From: Lewinellaceae bacterium
GTDB taxonomy: Bacteria > Bacteroidota > Bacteroidia > Chitinophagales > Saprospiraceae
DNA length: 64,000 bases
Assembly (NCBI GenBank): GCA_020636045.1
Contig: JACJYP010000002.1
Span: 1 to 64,000 of the forward strand
Direction of reading: 5' to 3'
Below, piece after piece: positions 15,952 through 24,689 of this stretch. Made by a program: the position numbers and the translations under genes. The stretch's first letter is position 1, and every line of letters starts with the position of its first letter. A model generated the notes under the pieces. The model was not told the DNA's origin. It worked only from the letters and a program-made list of their open reading frames with translations, and did no database searches.

Positions 15952-16842
15952 ATGAAAAGAAAAAACTTTCTCAAAACACTGGCCTTGCTGCCGTTTGCCG
16001 CATACAATATGAAGATCCAGGATTTCCCGAAAATCGTAGAATCACTGCCCGGTACCGAAAAGATGCCCGCCCTGTTTGTCGGGCACGGCAGCCCCATGAA
16101 CGCCCTGGAGGACAACGCCTTTACCAAAAGCCTGAAAGCGCTGGGCAAACAATTCAAAGAAGAGGGTAAAAAGCCCGCTGCCATCCTGGTGGTGTCGGCG
16201 CACTGGCTGACGCGTGGCAGTTACGTGAACATCCAACCGAAACCCGAGACGATCCACGATTTCGGAGGCTTCCCGCAGGAACTTTTCGACGCGCAATACC
16301 CCGCGCCCGGCGCTCCCGAACAAGCCAGGGAAACGGCCGCGCTATCGCCGCTGATACAGGAAACGGAGGAATGGGGCCTCGACCACGGGTCTTGGACCAT
16401 CCTGATGCACCTGTTTCCCGAAGCAGACGTGCCGGTGTTCCAGTTGAGCATCGATTACAACCGCCCCATGGAATATCACTTTTCTCTGGCGCAGCAACTG
16501 GCTTCCCTGCGCGAAAAAGGGGTGTTGATCATCGGCAGCGGCAACATCGTGCACAACCTGCGGCTGAGCATGGGAAAATTGCGCGCCGGCGATACGCAGC
16601 CCTACGACTGGGCGCTGGAGTTCGACAAATGGGTGCTCGACAAGATCAACGATCGCGATTTCAATGCCCTGCAGGCCTATGAAAGTGCCGGTGAAGCCGG
16701 TAAACTCTCCGTGCCTACCGTCGACCACTACGTGCCGATGCTGTACAGTCTCGGCCTGGCAGGTGAAAAAGAGGAGATCGCGCAGACATACGAAGAAGTG
16801 ACCTATGGCGGCATCAGTATGCGGACGTTTCAGATAGGGTAG
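15952..16842 (+). CDS. LigB/DODA-type extradiol dioxygenase (YgiD-like)
   Basis: 296 aa. The N-terminus (MKRKNFLKTLALLPFAAYN) is basic-hydrophobic and may be a signal or anchor. From about residue 38 the class III extradiol dioxygenase fold is clear: PALFVGHGSPMNAL with the first metal His, ILVVSAHWLTRG, TIHDFGGFPQELFDAQYPAPG, WGLDHGSWTILMHLFPEADVPVFQLSID and GVLIIGSGNIVHNLR. Members cleave catechol-type rings such as DOPA, or act on related small phenols; E. coli YgiD is about 260-270 aa. Monocistronic, with its own promoter. The physiological substrate is not predictable. Confidence 0.9.
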   Translation: MKRKNFLKTLALLPFAAYNMKIQDFPKIVESLPGTEKMPALFVGHGSPMNALEDNAFTKSLKALGKQFKEEGKKPAAILVVSAHWLTRGSYVNIQPKPETIHDFGGFPQELFDAQYPAPGAPEQARETAALSPLIQETEEWGLDHGSWTILMHLFPEADVPVFQLSIDYNRPMEYHFSLAQQLASLREKGVLIIGSGNIVHNLRLSMGKLRAGDTQPYDWALEFDKWVLDKINDRDFNALQAYESAGEAGKLSVPTVDHYVPMLYSLGLAGEKEEIAQTYEEVTYGGISMRTFQIG

Positions 16843-16881
16843 GGGCAGTTAGTTGACTTTGGCAGGGTAAACTGCTCACAT

Positions 16882-18702
16882 TCACGCTTTTTCTTCAGGA
16901 GCGCTATTGAAATAAGCCGCCACTTTCCCCGCCGCCGCTTTCCCGACGGCCAGCTCCACTTCCTCCGCTGCCGCCGCGCGCAGGCGCGTGAGCGAGCCGA
17001 AACGCTGTAGCAGTTTATCGGCCGTCTTTGCGCCGATGCCCGGTATCTCCGTCAGTTCTGTTTTGATAAAGTTTTTGCTGCGCTGATTGCGGTGGAAGGT
17101 AATGCCGAAGCGGTGCGCTTCGTTACGCGCCTGCTGGATGAGTTTGAGTGACTCCGACTTTTTATTGATGTGCAGCGGCACCGGATCGTCGGGGAAGTAT
17201 ATCTCCTCCAGGCGCTTGGCGATACCGACCACGGTCATTTTTCCTTCCAGGTCGAGCGCTTTCAGGCTTTTCATGGCAGCGCTCAGTTGCCCTTTGCCGC
17301 CGTCGATGATGACGAGCTGCGGCAAACCCTGGCCTTCCGACAGCAGGCGTTTGTAGCGGCGGTACACCACCTCTTCCATCGATGCGAAGTCATTGGGGCC
17401 TTCTACCGACTTGACGTTGTAGTGCCGGTAATCGCGCTTGGCGGGTTTTGCATTGCGAAAAACGACGCAACTCGACACGGGGTTGCTGCCCTGGAGGTTT
17501 GAGTTGTCGAAACATTCGATCCAGAGCGGCACTTCTTCCATATGCAGATCGGCCTGCAGGGTGCGCAGGATGCGCTCGGCATGCGTTTGCCGGCCCGTCT
17601 GACTGGCGGCCTGCTTCTTTTTCTGGAGCAGGTGGTACTGCACGTTCTTCTCCGACAGTTCGAGCAGTTTTTTCTTGTCGCCGATCTTCGGCACGGTGAT
17701 GGTCAGGTCTTCGCCGGACAGCGCCACCGGGAAGGGCACGATCAGTTCCTGCGTAATGCTGCTGAATTTTTCGCGCAGGGTCTGGATCGCGTAGCCGAGC
17801 AGGGTCTCGCGTTCTTCGTCGAGGTTTTTGGTCAGCGTCAGGGTGTAGGTATGGATGATCGCGCCGTTCACCACTTTCAGGTAGTTCACGAAAGCCTCTT
17901 TTTCGTCGCCGGCGATCGCGAACACGTCGACGTCGTGGATGTTGGGGTTCACCACCGTGCTTTTGCCCTGGAAGTCTTCGAACAGGGAGAGTTTGTCCTT
18001 CGCGATCTGCGCCTGTTCGAACTGCATATTTTCCGCAAAAACCTGCATTTCCTCCCTGAGGTGAGTCTTGACGGCGGCAAAATTGCCTTTCAGGATATTT
18101 TTGATCTGCTCGATCTTGCGGTTGTAGGCCTCCTCTGTTTCAAAGCCTACACAGGGCGCCGCGCAGTTCTTGATGTGGTATTCGAGGCAGGGTTTGAATT
18201 TCTGCTTGTCGATATTTTCCTGTGAAAGGTGCAGGGTGCAGGTGCGCAACTGGAACAGTTTGCGGATCAGTTCAGCCAGTTGCTCCACCCTGAATTTTTG
18301 CAGGTAAGGGCCGAAGTAAGTGGAGCCGTCGCGGATGGGTCTGCGCGTGAGAAAAACGCGTGGGAAGCGCTCGTTTTTGATGCAGATGTAGATGAGCGGC
18401 GACTTCTCGTCCTTCAGCATCACATTGTAGCGCGGCTGATGCTTTTTGATCAGCGAGTTTTCCAGCAGCAGCGCGTCGTGCTCGGTTTCGACAATGGTGA
18501 ATTCGATGTGGTGCGCATGGCGGACCAGCACCTTCGTTTTGGCCTGCTGGTATTTTTTGTCGCCGAAATAGGAAGACAGGCGGTTGCGCAGGCTTTTGGC
18601 CTTGCCCACATACAGGATCGTCCCTTCCCCGTCTATAAACTTGTAAATGCCCGGTTCGGTCGGGATCGTCGGTGAAAACTCCTTGAACTGATCGGTCGTC
18701 AT
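16882..18702 (-). CDS. uvrC: UvrABC excinuclease subunit C
   Basis: 606 aa from the ATG at 18702 (E. coli UvrC is about 610). The frame also offers a TTG at 18711, but that codon is part of the predicted -7 box and is rejected. Domains: GIY-YIG nuclease (GIY at 18-20, YVGKAKSLRNRL at 31-42) for the 3' incision; a Cys-containing segment (CLEYHIKNCAAPCVGF); the UVR motif (about 205-240) that binds UvrB; the RNase-H-like endonuclease domain with IECFDNSNLQGSNPV and LVIIDGGKGQL for the 5' incision; and C-terminal helix-hairpin-helix motifs (IPGIGAKTADKLLQRFGS). The protein acts in nucleotide excision repair. uvrA and uvrB are not in the window. Confidence 0.97.
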   Translation of the reverse strand: MTTDQFKEFSPTIPTEPGIYKFIDGEGTILYVGKAKSLRNRLSSYFGDKKYQQAKTKVLVRHAHHIEFTIVETEHDALLLENSLIKKHQPRYNVMLKDEKSPLIYICIKNERFPRVFLTRRPIRDGSTYFGPYLQKFRVEQLAELIRKLFQLRTCTLHLSQENIDKQKFKPCLEYHIKNCAAPCVGFETEEAYNRKIEQIKNILKGNFAAVKTHLREEMQVFAENMQFEQAQIAKDKLSLFEDFQGKSTVVNPNIHDVDVFAIAGDEKEAFVNYLKVVNGAIIHTYTLTLTKNLDEERETLLGYAIQTLREKFSSITQELIVPFPVALSGEDLTITVPKIGDKKKLLELSEKNVQYHLLQKKKQAASQTGRQTHAERILRTLQADLHMEEVPLWIECFDNSNLQGSNPVSSCVVFRNAKPAKRDYRHYNVKSVEGPNDFASMEEVVYRRYKRLLSEGQGLPQLVIIDGGKGQLSAAMKSLKALDLEGKMTVVGIAKRLEEIYFPDDPVPLHINKKSESLKLIQQARNEAHRFGITFHRNQRSKNFIKTELTEIPGIGAKTADKLLQRFGSLTRLRAAAAEEVELAVGKAAAGKVAAYFNSAPEEKA

Positions 18703-18708
18703 CGGACA

Positions 18709-18716
18709 CAAAAATA
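18709..18716 (-). promoter_or_regulatory. -7 promoter box of uvrC (TATTTTTG)
   Basis: Minus-strand TATTTTTG matches TAnnTTTG and ends 6 nt before the uvrC ATG. It implies a very short or absent leader and argues against the TTG at 18711 as start codon. Confidence 0.5.
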
Positions 18717-18764
18717 AAGCGGCTGCATCAAAATGCGCAGCGAAGGTCGCGGTTTACTACTGTG

Positions 18765-18956
18765 CGCATTTGTGAAAACCTTCAAGCGGCGGAAAAACCT
18801 AAACAACCGGCCCAATAAGTTGACTTAAAGCGTTGTCGTACAAAATGTTGCGCAGCAACATTTGCTTCCCCCTTTGAAGGCCAGGGGAGGGTCGATTGGT
18901 ACGCACTTTTCAGCTTTTTTGGGCCGGTGCTATTGCGAATGGTTTGGTGGTTTTAG
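18765..18956 (+). repeat. Approx. 200-bp direct repeat, copy A, left of CRISPR array 1
   Basis: Shares with 21205-21415 the ordered words GCACATTTGT-like/AAAACCTTCAAGCGGC, CAATAAGTTGACTTAAAGCG, AAAATGTTGCGCAGCAACAT, TTGCTTCCCCCTTTGAAGG, GTACGCACTTTTCA and GGCCGGTGCTATTGCGAATG followed by GTTTGGTGGTTTT. It includes the hairpin AAATGTTGC-GCA-GCAACATTT. Same orientation as copy B. No coding potential. Confidence 0.85.
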
Positions 18957-18967
18957 CACGATCTATA

Positions 18968-19080
18968 AGCAGTCGGCAGAGGCAGTTGGCAGTAATAGCA
19001 GAATTTGGATAGAATCCTGTTTAACGCAGTAATTTGTATCAATATCAATACTGCTACTGCCGACCGCTACTGCCAACTTC
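18968..19080. repeat. GGCAGT low-complexity inverted repeat
   Basis: AGCAGTCGGCAGAGGCAGTT and following words at the left face their complement CTGCTACTGCCGACCGCTAC on the right, forming a long imperfect hairpin. The family recurs at about 9851 and 32765-32815. Confidence 0.6.
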
Positions 19081-19109
19081 GTTCTGGAAAGACCCGTTCA
19101 ACCTAAAAT

Positions 19110-19267
19110 CGCCCCGTAGGGGCCGGCGGTTTGTAGCAAAGGCGTCTTGAATGGATTGCCGCTCCGTAGGAGCCGGCCGTTACATAAATATGGCCGGCTC
19201 CTACGGAGCGGAATAATATGGCGATCATGGATCTATAAACCGGCGGCCCCTACGGGTCTACGGGGCG
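19110..19267. repeat. Nested palindromic repeat (CCGTAGGGGCCGG family)
   Basis: Outer arms TCGCCCCGTAGGGGCCGGCG and CCGGCGGCCCCTACGGGTCT/ACGGGGCG enclose inner arms CCGCTCCGTAGGAGCCGGCC (19159-19178) and GGCCGGCTCCTACGGAGCGG (19192-19211), the latter perfectly complementary. It is a strong REP-like hairpin just distal to the old end of CRISPR array 1. Confidence 0.8.
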
Positions 19268-19360
19268 TCTGCCTTAAGCCGTTCAATTCGGCGGTTTCTG
19301 CCAAATCCCCTCTGCGATTCGGTGAATTGGCAACAGAGCCAATCGATGCCACTCGCGAAA

Positions 19361-21007
19361 GTTTCAAATCCCATCATAGGGATACGGGCTGGAAGAAATT
19401 AGATTGTTACTTAGTGAAAGTTTCTTTTGGCGTTTCAATCCCCATCATAGTGGATACGGGTTAAAGTAAATGCCGCCTTGCGTCAAGGCAGTTTCAAATA
19501 GTGGATACGGGTTGGAAACGACCAGGACTTCAAGGTTTCAATCCCCATCATAGTGGATACGGGTTGGGTCGTTAAACTTTTAACCAATGGAATTGAACAC
19601 AGTTTCAATCCCCATCATAGTGGATCGTCGGACGGTTCCTGTAACAAGTGGTTACGTTTCAATCCCCATCATAGTGGATACTGGTTGGAAGAAAACAAGG
19701 CAAAGTTATGTCTGATAATGCACAAAAAGTTTCAATCCCCATCATAGTGGATACGGGTTGGAAGTAGCACTAACACTCTCAATCGCAATATATGCCTCGT
19801 AGAGTTTCAATCCCCATCATAGTGGATACGGGTTGGAAGAGTTAAACAATGCCTCAAAAGCAAGTACGTACCGGATGTTTCAATCCCCATCATAGTGGAT
19901 ACGGGTTGGAAGGCGAAATCACAAAAACATCGCAACCAAGATCAGCGTTTCAATCCCCATCATAGTGGATACGGGCTGGAAGTGAAAATGTTCACGGCGG
20001 GCATTGTTACGAAGTTCAAGTTTCAATCCCCATCATAGTGGATACGGGCTGGAAGCCACTATTTCCGGCGGGTGACGGCTGCCCGCGTTCGGCGGTTTCA
20101 ATCCCCATCATAGTGGATACGGGCTGGAAGGCCGCTGGAAGCGTTTGAAGCGGCTACAGTAGGGCAGGAGTTTCAATCCCCATCATAGTGGATACGGGCT
20201 GGAAGTTACAGGTTTGTGGCCTGGATCATCTACTCAACGCCGTTTCAATCCCCATCATAGTGGATACGGGCTGGAAGTAAAGATTTAACCCGTTACATGG
20301 AAGCGGTTACAGTTTCAATCCCCATCATAGTGGATACGGGCTGGAAGTCGGAGCAATGAGACCACTATCTTTATGGACCCGCATGAGTTTCAATCCCCAT
20401 CATAGTGGATACGGGCTGGAAGTCGGAGCAATGAGACCACTATCTTTATGGACCCGCATGAGTTTCAATCCCCATCATAGTGGATACGGGCTGGAAGTTC
20501 ACATTTCAGGACGTGAAGGGCTACGATGTCGTCATGTTTCAATCCCCATCATAGTGGATACGGGCTGGAAGGAATATGGGAACTAGTAGAGGAGTGGATT
20601 GAAGAAGTTTCAATCCCCATCATAGTGGATACGGGCTGGAAGTCATTTTCATATTTTTCATGAGTCAAACCATTAAACAGTTTCAATCCCCATCATAGTG
20701 GATACGGGCTGGAAGTGGTACACGATTTATCTGTGCAAGAGACCTCTTCCGGGGTTTCAATCCCCATCATAGTGGATACGGGCTGGAAGCAAAAGAAGCC
20801 AGAACAACATGAGGTTTAAGGAATTGTTTCAATCCCCATCATAGTGGATACGGGCTGGAAGTTGACATACCACACAAAAAAAACATTCACATACGCAAAG
20901 GTTTCAATCCCCATCATAGTGGATACGGGCTGGAAGATTTGATATTAATTAGAGAAGCCTTTTTTGGAAATGTTTCAATCCCCATCATAGTGGATACGGG
21001 CTGGAAG
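19361..21007 (-). CRISPR. CRISPR array 1, 24 repeats / 23 spacers
   Basis: 36-nt repeats beginning (plus strand) GTTTCAATCCCCATCATAGT and ending GGATACGGGCTGGAAG, with 34-39-nt spacers. Read on the minus strand the repeat ends in GGGGATTGAAAC, the usual 3' end of this repeat class, so transcription should be leftward with the leader to the right of 21007. Supporting this, the left-most five repeats (19361-19625) are degenerate or truncated (internal deletion at 19491, loss of the end at 19602). Repeats from 19656 to 19912 carry GGTTGGAAG instead of GGCTGGAAG. Two adjacent spacers (20348-20386 and 20423-20461) are identical. No cas gene lies in the window, so type cannot be assigned; the repeat class is seen with type I and III systems. 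Confidence 0.97.
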
Positions 21008-21204
21008 GCGTAGGAGTTTTAATACATTAACTGTGCCAAATCAGGGTCTTGCCTACAAAGATAGGATTCAAAAGGTAATTTTCAAGGGCTTGTCTCCAAA
21101 AATGTATTTATGTTGTTATCGCCAGGGGCATAAATATCTGCACCTTTTTTCGATGCGAAGCGGCAACGAAAGCAGGCTGCCGCATGCGAGCAGTTTCAGG
21201 TTGT
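21008..21204 (-). promoter_or_regulatory. Candidate leader of CRISPR array 1
   Basis: AT-rich, non-coding DNA directly beyond the youngest (least degenerate) repeat, ending at repeat copy B. It is placed as leader by array polarity only; no conserved leader motif was recognised, and it has no obvious similarity to the region upstream of array 2. Confidence 0.4.
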
Positions 21205-21415
21205 CGCACATTTGTAAAAACCTTCAAGCGGCAGAAAGATCAAAACGGCCGGCACAATAAGTTGACTTAAAGCGTTGCAACACAAAATGTTGCGCAGCAA
21301 CATTTGCTTCCCCTTTGAAGGGGGGCAGGGGGGATGAGCACCTGCGACGGGATTTTGCACGTACGCACTTTTCATTTTTCCGGCCGGTGCTATTGCGAAT
21401 GGTTTGGTGGTTTTG
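21205..21415 (+). repeat. Approx. 200-bp direct repeat, copy B, right of CRISPR array 1
   Basis: Homologous to 18765-18956 in the same orientation (see copy A), including the AAATGTTGCGCAGCAACATT hairpin at 21284-21304. Copy B has an extra segment with GAAGGGGGGCAGGGGGGATG, whose near-complement ATCCCCCTGACCCCCTTCAA occurs at about 21438-21457. A partial further copy of the left part (GCGCATTTCC...GGCGGCGGAAAAACCTGAAC) lies at 21506-21545. Confidence 0.85.
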
Positions 21416-21579
21416 GAGCATCTCGCTCCGCGTGTTCATCCCCCTGACCCCCTTCAAAGGGGGAACTTGCGCTGCGATGCAGCGCTGGTCGCGGTTTGCG
21501 ACATCGCGCATTTCCAGGAACCCACAGGCGGCGGAAAAACCTGAACGGCTGGTATCAATGACTACTGCCTGTTACTGAT

Positions 21580-21983
21580 TTACGCCCCGTGCAAACTCGT
21601 TATCGCTCTGATGTTAAGGACTTACGCTCCGTGCAAACTCGTTACCGCTCTGATGTTAACGACTTACGCTCCGTGCGAACTCGTTACCGCTCTGATGGTA
21701 AGGACTTACGCTCCGTGCAAACCCGTTACCACTCTGATGTTAAGCGACTTACGTTGCGTGCGAACTCGTTACCGCTCTGATGTTAAGGACTTACGTTACG
21801 TGCAAACTCATTACCGTTCTGATGTTAACGACTTACGTTACGTGCGCAAACTCGTTACCGTTCTGATGTTAAGGACTTACGTTGCGTGCAAACTCGTTAC
21901 CGCTCTGATGTTAACGACTTACGTTGCGTGCAAACTCATTACCGCTCCATGTGTAACGACTTACGCTCCGTTCGAACTTACTG
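21580..21983 (+). repeat. 42-bp tandem repeat, about 9.5 copies
   Basis: Period 42 with one 43- and one 44-nt unit. A typical unit starts TTACGCTCCGTGCAAACTCG and continues TTACCGCTCTGATGTTAACGAC. Variants alternate CTCC/TTGC/TTAC after TTACG and AACG/AAGG near the end. Since 42 is divisible by three, several frames stay open with a 14-residue periodicity, but there is no start context, and the 43/44-nt units break the frame. The unit contains a short dyad TCGTTA...TAACGA. It lies between the two divergent CRISPR arrays. Confidence 0.9.
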
Positions 21984-22074
21984 CAACAAACCCTGTCATA
22001 ATTTACCTGCCACCCCCTAAAGCAAAAAAGGCCACCCACCAGCCTCCGCTAAACCCACAACAGGCAAGCCGCCC

Positions 22075-22143
22075 CATAAACCGTCTATCGTCCACCGTAA
22101 GCCGTCTACCGTAAACCGTCCACCGTCCACCGTCTACCGTGTA
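22075..22143. repeat. CCGTCTACCGTCCACCGT-type repeat
   Basis: Degenerate iterations of CCGTCTACCGTAAACCGTCC and related words, the same family as 2765-2815. The stretch 21984-22074 before it shows no gene. Confidence 0.65.
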
Positions 22144-22367
22144 TCGTGAATGATGTGCAGAACCCTCTTTCCCGAAAAAACATGCGAAAAATGCCCACAA
22201 GTGGCTGACAATCAAATATATAATTTTACGGAAAACGTGCGACAACAAGCCATTTCCGGGACAAATCGCCGTTTTTTTAACTTTTATTTAACGTTTTTGG
22301 CTCAAAATTTACGGGGAAAAATTAGGCCTAACACGCAGAGGGTCAGTACATTTGACCTGATTCACGA
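22144..22367 (+). promoter_or_regulatory. Candidate leader of CRISPR array 2
   Basis: AT-rich segment (e.g. ATCAAATATATAATTTTACG, TTTTTTTAACTTTTATTTAA) immediately upstream of the first repeat of array 2 in its transcription direction. Placement follows from repeat orientation only. Confidence 0.45.
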
Positions 22368-22779
22368 CTTTCCAGACCATATCCACTATGATGGGGATTG
22401 AAACAGGAAGAAGAAAGCCAATTAGATACTGGAGTTTTCATCTGCTTTCCAGACCATATCCACTATGATGGGGATTGAAACCTGAAGACCTGTTTTTCCC
22501 GTCGGCCAGGATATTTTGCAACTTTCCAGACCATATCCACTATGATGGGGATTGAAACCTGTCAATGACGATATCATCTTATGCGAACTTTCACGCTACT
22601 TTCCAGACCATATCCACTATGATGGGGATTGAAACGATTGCTCCATTTTTGAAAAAGCCCGTTCCATCGCTTTTCAGACCATATCCACTATGATGGGGAT
22701 TGAAACGCAGGCACCATTAATCCTGCACCGCTTGCCACGATTCTTTCCAGACCATATCCACTATGATGGGGATTGAAAC
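22368..22779 (+). CRISPR. CRISPR array 2, 6 repeats / 5 spacers
   Basis: 37-nt repeats starting CTTTCCAGACCATATCCACT and ending ATGATGGGGATTGAAAC at 22368, 22445, 22522, 22599, 22670 (one substitution, CTTTTCAG) and 22743; spacers are 34-40 nt. The repeat is a close relative of array 1 (minus-strand CTTCCAGCCCGTATCC...), differing by one inserted T and two substitutions, so both arrays probably serve the same Cas machinery. Orientation is opposite to array 1, giving two divergent arrays with leaders in between. After repeat 6 comes trailer-like sequence (CTGAAACCGGC then GACGGT repeats) and then a transposase remnant. Confidence 0.97.
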
Positions 22780-22863
22780 CTGAAACCGGCTGACGGTGGA
22801 CGGCTGACGGTAGACGGTAAAAAGAGGCCGTCCCATAAGTCAAACTTATGAGGCGGTTTTTTT

Positions 22864-22894
22864 TTTGTAAAGTCGAAGATCGCGTTTATCTTTG
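22864..22894 (+). promoter_or_regulatory. Promoter of the transposase remnant
   Basis: TTTG (22864-22867), 19 nt, TATCTTTG (22887-22894): an excellent match to the Bacteroidota -33/-7 promoter. The ATG follows after only 4 nt, predicting a leaderless transcript. Confidence 0.65.
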
Positions 22895-22898
22895 AGAC

Positions 22899-24545
22899 AT
22901 GGCAAAGACAAACAAGCAAAAGCGCCACAACGTTGTCACGTTCAAGCCATATGAGCAACATCAAGGCCGGCTGTTTATGCCGAGTTTTGAAGAGTTGGTA
23001 GCGGAAGATCATATAGTTCGGTTAGTAAGCCGTGCGATAGATGGGATGCAGTTGGATAGTCTGTTGAACGCTTATGAGGGAGGCGGAGCGAGTAACTACC
23101 ATCCAAAGATGCTGCTCAAGGTTTTGGTGTATGGGTATATAGATCGGTTGTACTCATCACGACGTTTGGAGAAAGCCACACGTGAGAACGTCAATTTATG
23201 TGGCTCACCAACGACAGACGGCGGATCACAACACGATCAACCGTTTTCGCAAGGGCCAATTGAAGGATACGATCAAAGATGTTTTGCGGCGGTGTTGCTT
23301 TTCCTGGTGGAGGAAGGTATGGTCCGTTTGGAAGATTATCATATAGATGGGACGAAGATCGAGAGTGCGGCGAACCGTTACACCTTTGTGTGGGCTAAGC
23401 GCGTGTCGGGGCATAAGGCTAAATTATTGGCTAAGATAAATGCCCTGTTAGATCAAATTGAAGCGGAGAATGAGCGAGAAGAGGCAGAAGCCGAATCGAA
23501 GGACAAGGGAGAAGGTTCTGGCGACCGCTCTGCGGTAGAAGATTCCGCACGCCTGGCCCAAACGATTGCTGATTTGAACGAGCAATTGAACGAACGCTTG
23601 CCCAAAGACAAGGTTCTGCGGCGCAAGATGAATGAATTACAAGACAAGCACCTGGACAAGTTGGCGGGGAGTACGAAATGCATGAGGAAAAGTTGAATGG
23701 CCGCAATTCCTACTCCAAGACAGACGAAGATGCCACGTTCATGCGCATGAAGGACGACCACATGAAAAACGGTCAATTGAAGCTGGCTGGAGGACTAATG
23801 CGCAGATTGAACAGAAGGGCAATTCATTGTGAATTTTAGCATACACCAGGATGCCAACGATATGCCGGCGTTCAAGTCGCACATGGAAGAGACCAGGGAA
23901 CTACTCGCCTCAATTAACCAACCCATGCCCAAACGCGCGCAGTGCAGATGCTGGCTACGGCTCGGAAGAAAAACTATGACTATCTGGAAGCCCAAAGCAT
24001 GGAAAACTATGTGAAGTACCCGGGCTTTTATCAGGAGCAACTTAAAAAGTAAAAACGACCCCTTCCGGGTAGAAAATCTACACTACAATGCCCAGGAGGA
24101 CTACTTGGTTTGCCCTATGGGGCAGCACCTTACTTATCGCCATACAACCAAAGTAACAAGCAAAAACGGTTACCCTTCTTCGGTGCGCGTTTACCACTGC
24201 ACAACGCGCTGCGAGGGATGTCCCTTGCGCGGTGCATGCCATAAAGCCCAAACCGATCGGATCATCAGGATTAATCCAAACCTCCAACGCCACAAACAAA
24301 TCGCTCACCAAAACCTGTGGTCGCTGCAGGGTATTCGCCTACGACAGACAATATCCACGCTGTATCGAACCCGAACCTGTATTTGGCCAAATTAAATGGA
24401 ACCGGGATTCAAACGATTCTTATTACGGGATTACCAAAAGTTACCTTCTTGAGTTCGTACATCGTAGCCATCGCCCATAACTGAAACCAAAAAGATGTGG
24501 GCTAAACTTCAGCAAGCCCGTGCTGCCTCTTCCGCCCGTTTTACC
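22899..24545 (+). pseudogene. IS1182-like transposase, multiply frameshifted
   Basis: The first 260 codons (22899-23680) read as an IS1182-family DDE transposase N-terminus (KPYEQHQGRLFMPSFEELVAEDHIVRLV, HPKMLLKVLVYGYIDRLYSS, DYHIDGTKIESAANRYTFVW). The protein then continues in other frames: EEKLNGRNSYSKTDEDATFM at about 23687, NFSIHQDANDMPAFKSHMEE at 23832, DAGYGSEE at about 23950, YDYLEAQSMENYVKYPGFYQ at 23975, DYLVCPMGQHLTYRHTTKVT at 24095 and GPVFGQ-like sequence near 24380. At least four or five frameshifts are needed, so it is inactive. The left end may be GAGGCCGTCCCATAAGTC (about 22826); no matching right terminal repeat was found. It interrupts the distal end of CRISPR array 2. The internal word order identifies the family; IS boundaries are uncertain. 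Confidence 0.85.
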
Positions 24546-24554
24546 ACCTCAAAC

Positions 24555-24637
24555 GGGGATTGAAACTGAATATCGTCAGCCTTTTGTGAATTTTGATCTC
24601 CTTTCCAGACCATATCCACTATGATGGGGATTGAAAC
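24555..24637 (+). CRISPR. Detached end of CRISPR array 2 beyond the transposase
   Basis: A truncated repeat (GGGGATTGAAAC, to 24567), one 33-nt spacer (24568-24600) and one complete 37-nt repeat (24601-24637), followed by CTGAAACCGGC and GACGGT repeats. The repeat plus following sequence duplicates 22743-22818, so the transposase remnant sits between two copies of the array terminus. Confidence 0.9.
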
Positions 24638-24689
24638 CTGAAACCGGCCGACGGTAGACGGCTGACGGTGGACGGCTGACGGTATACGG

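Noticed and set aside
18702..18711. TTG start for uvrC at 18711
   Set aside because: The TTG is part of the TATTTTTG -7 box; the ATG at 18702 gives the normal N-terminus.
20356..20586. Open frame through CRISPR repeats (SFNPHHSGYGLEV...)
   Set aside because: Translation of the CRISPR repeat, not a gene.
21589..22114. Open frames of 63 and 167 codons with 14-residue repeats (RYRSDVKDL...) across the 42-bp tandem repeat
   Set aside because: Openness follows from the 42-nt period; the 43- and 44-nt units shift frame, there is no plausible upstream signal, and the frames run into low-complexity repeat.
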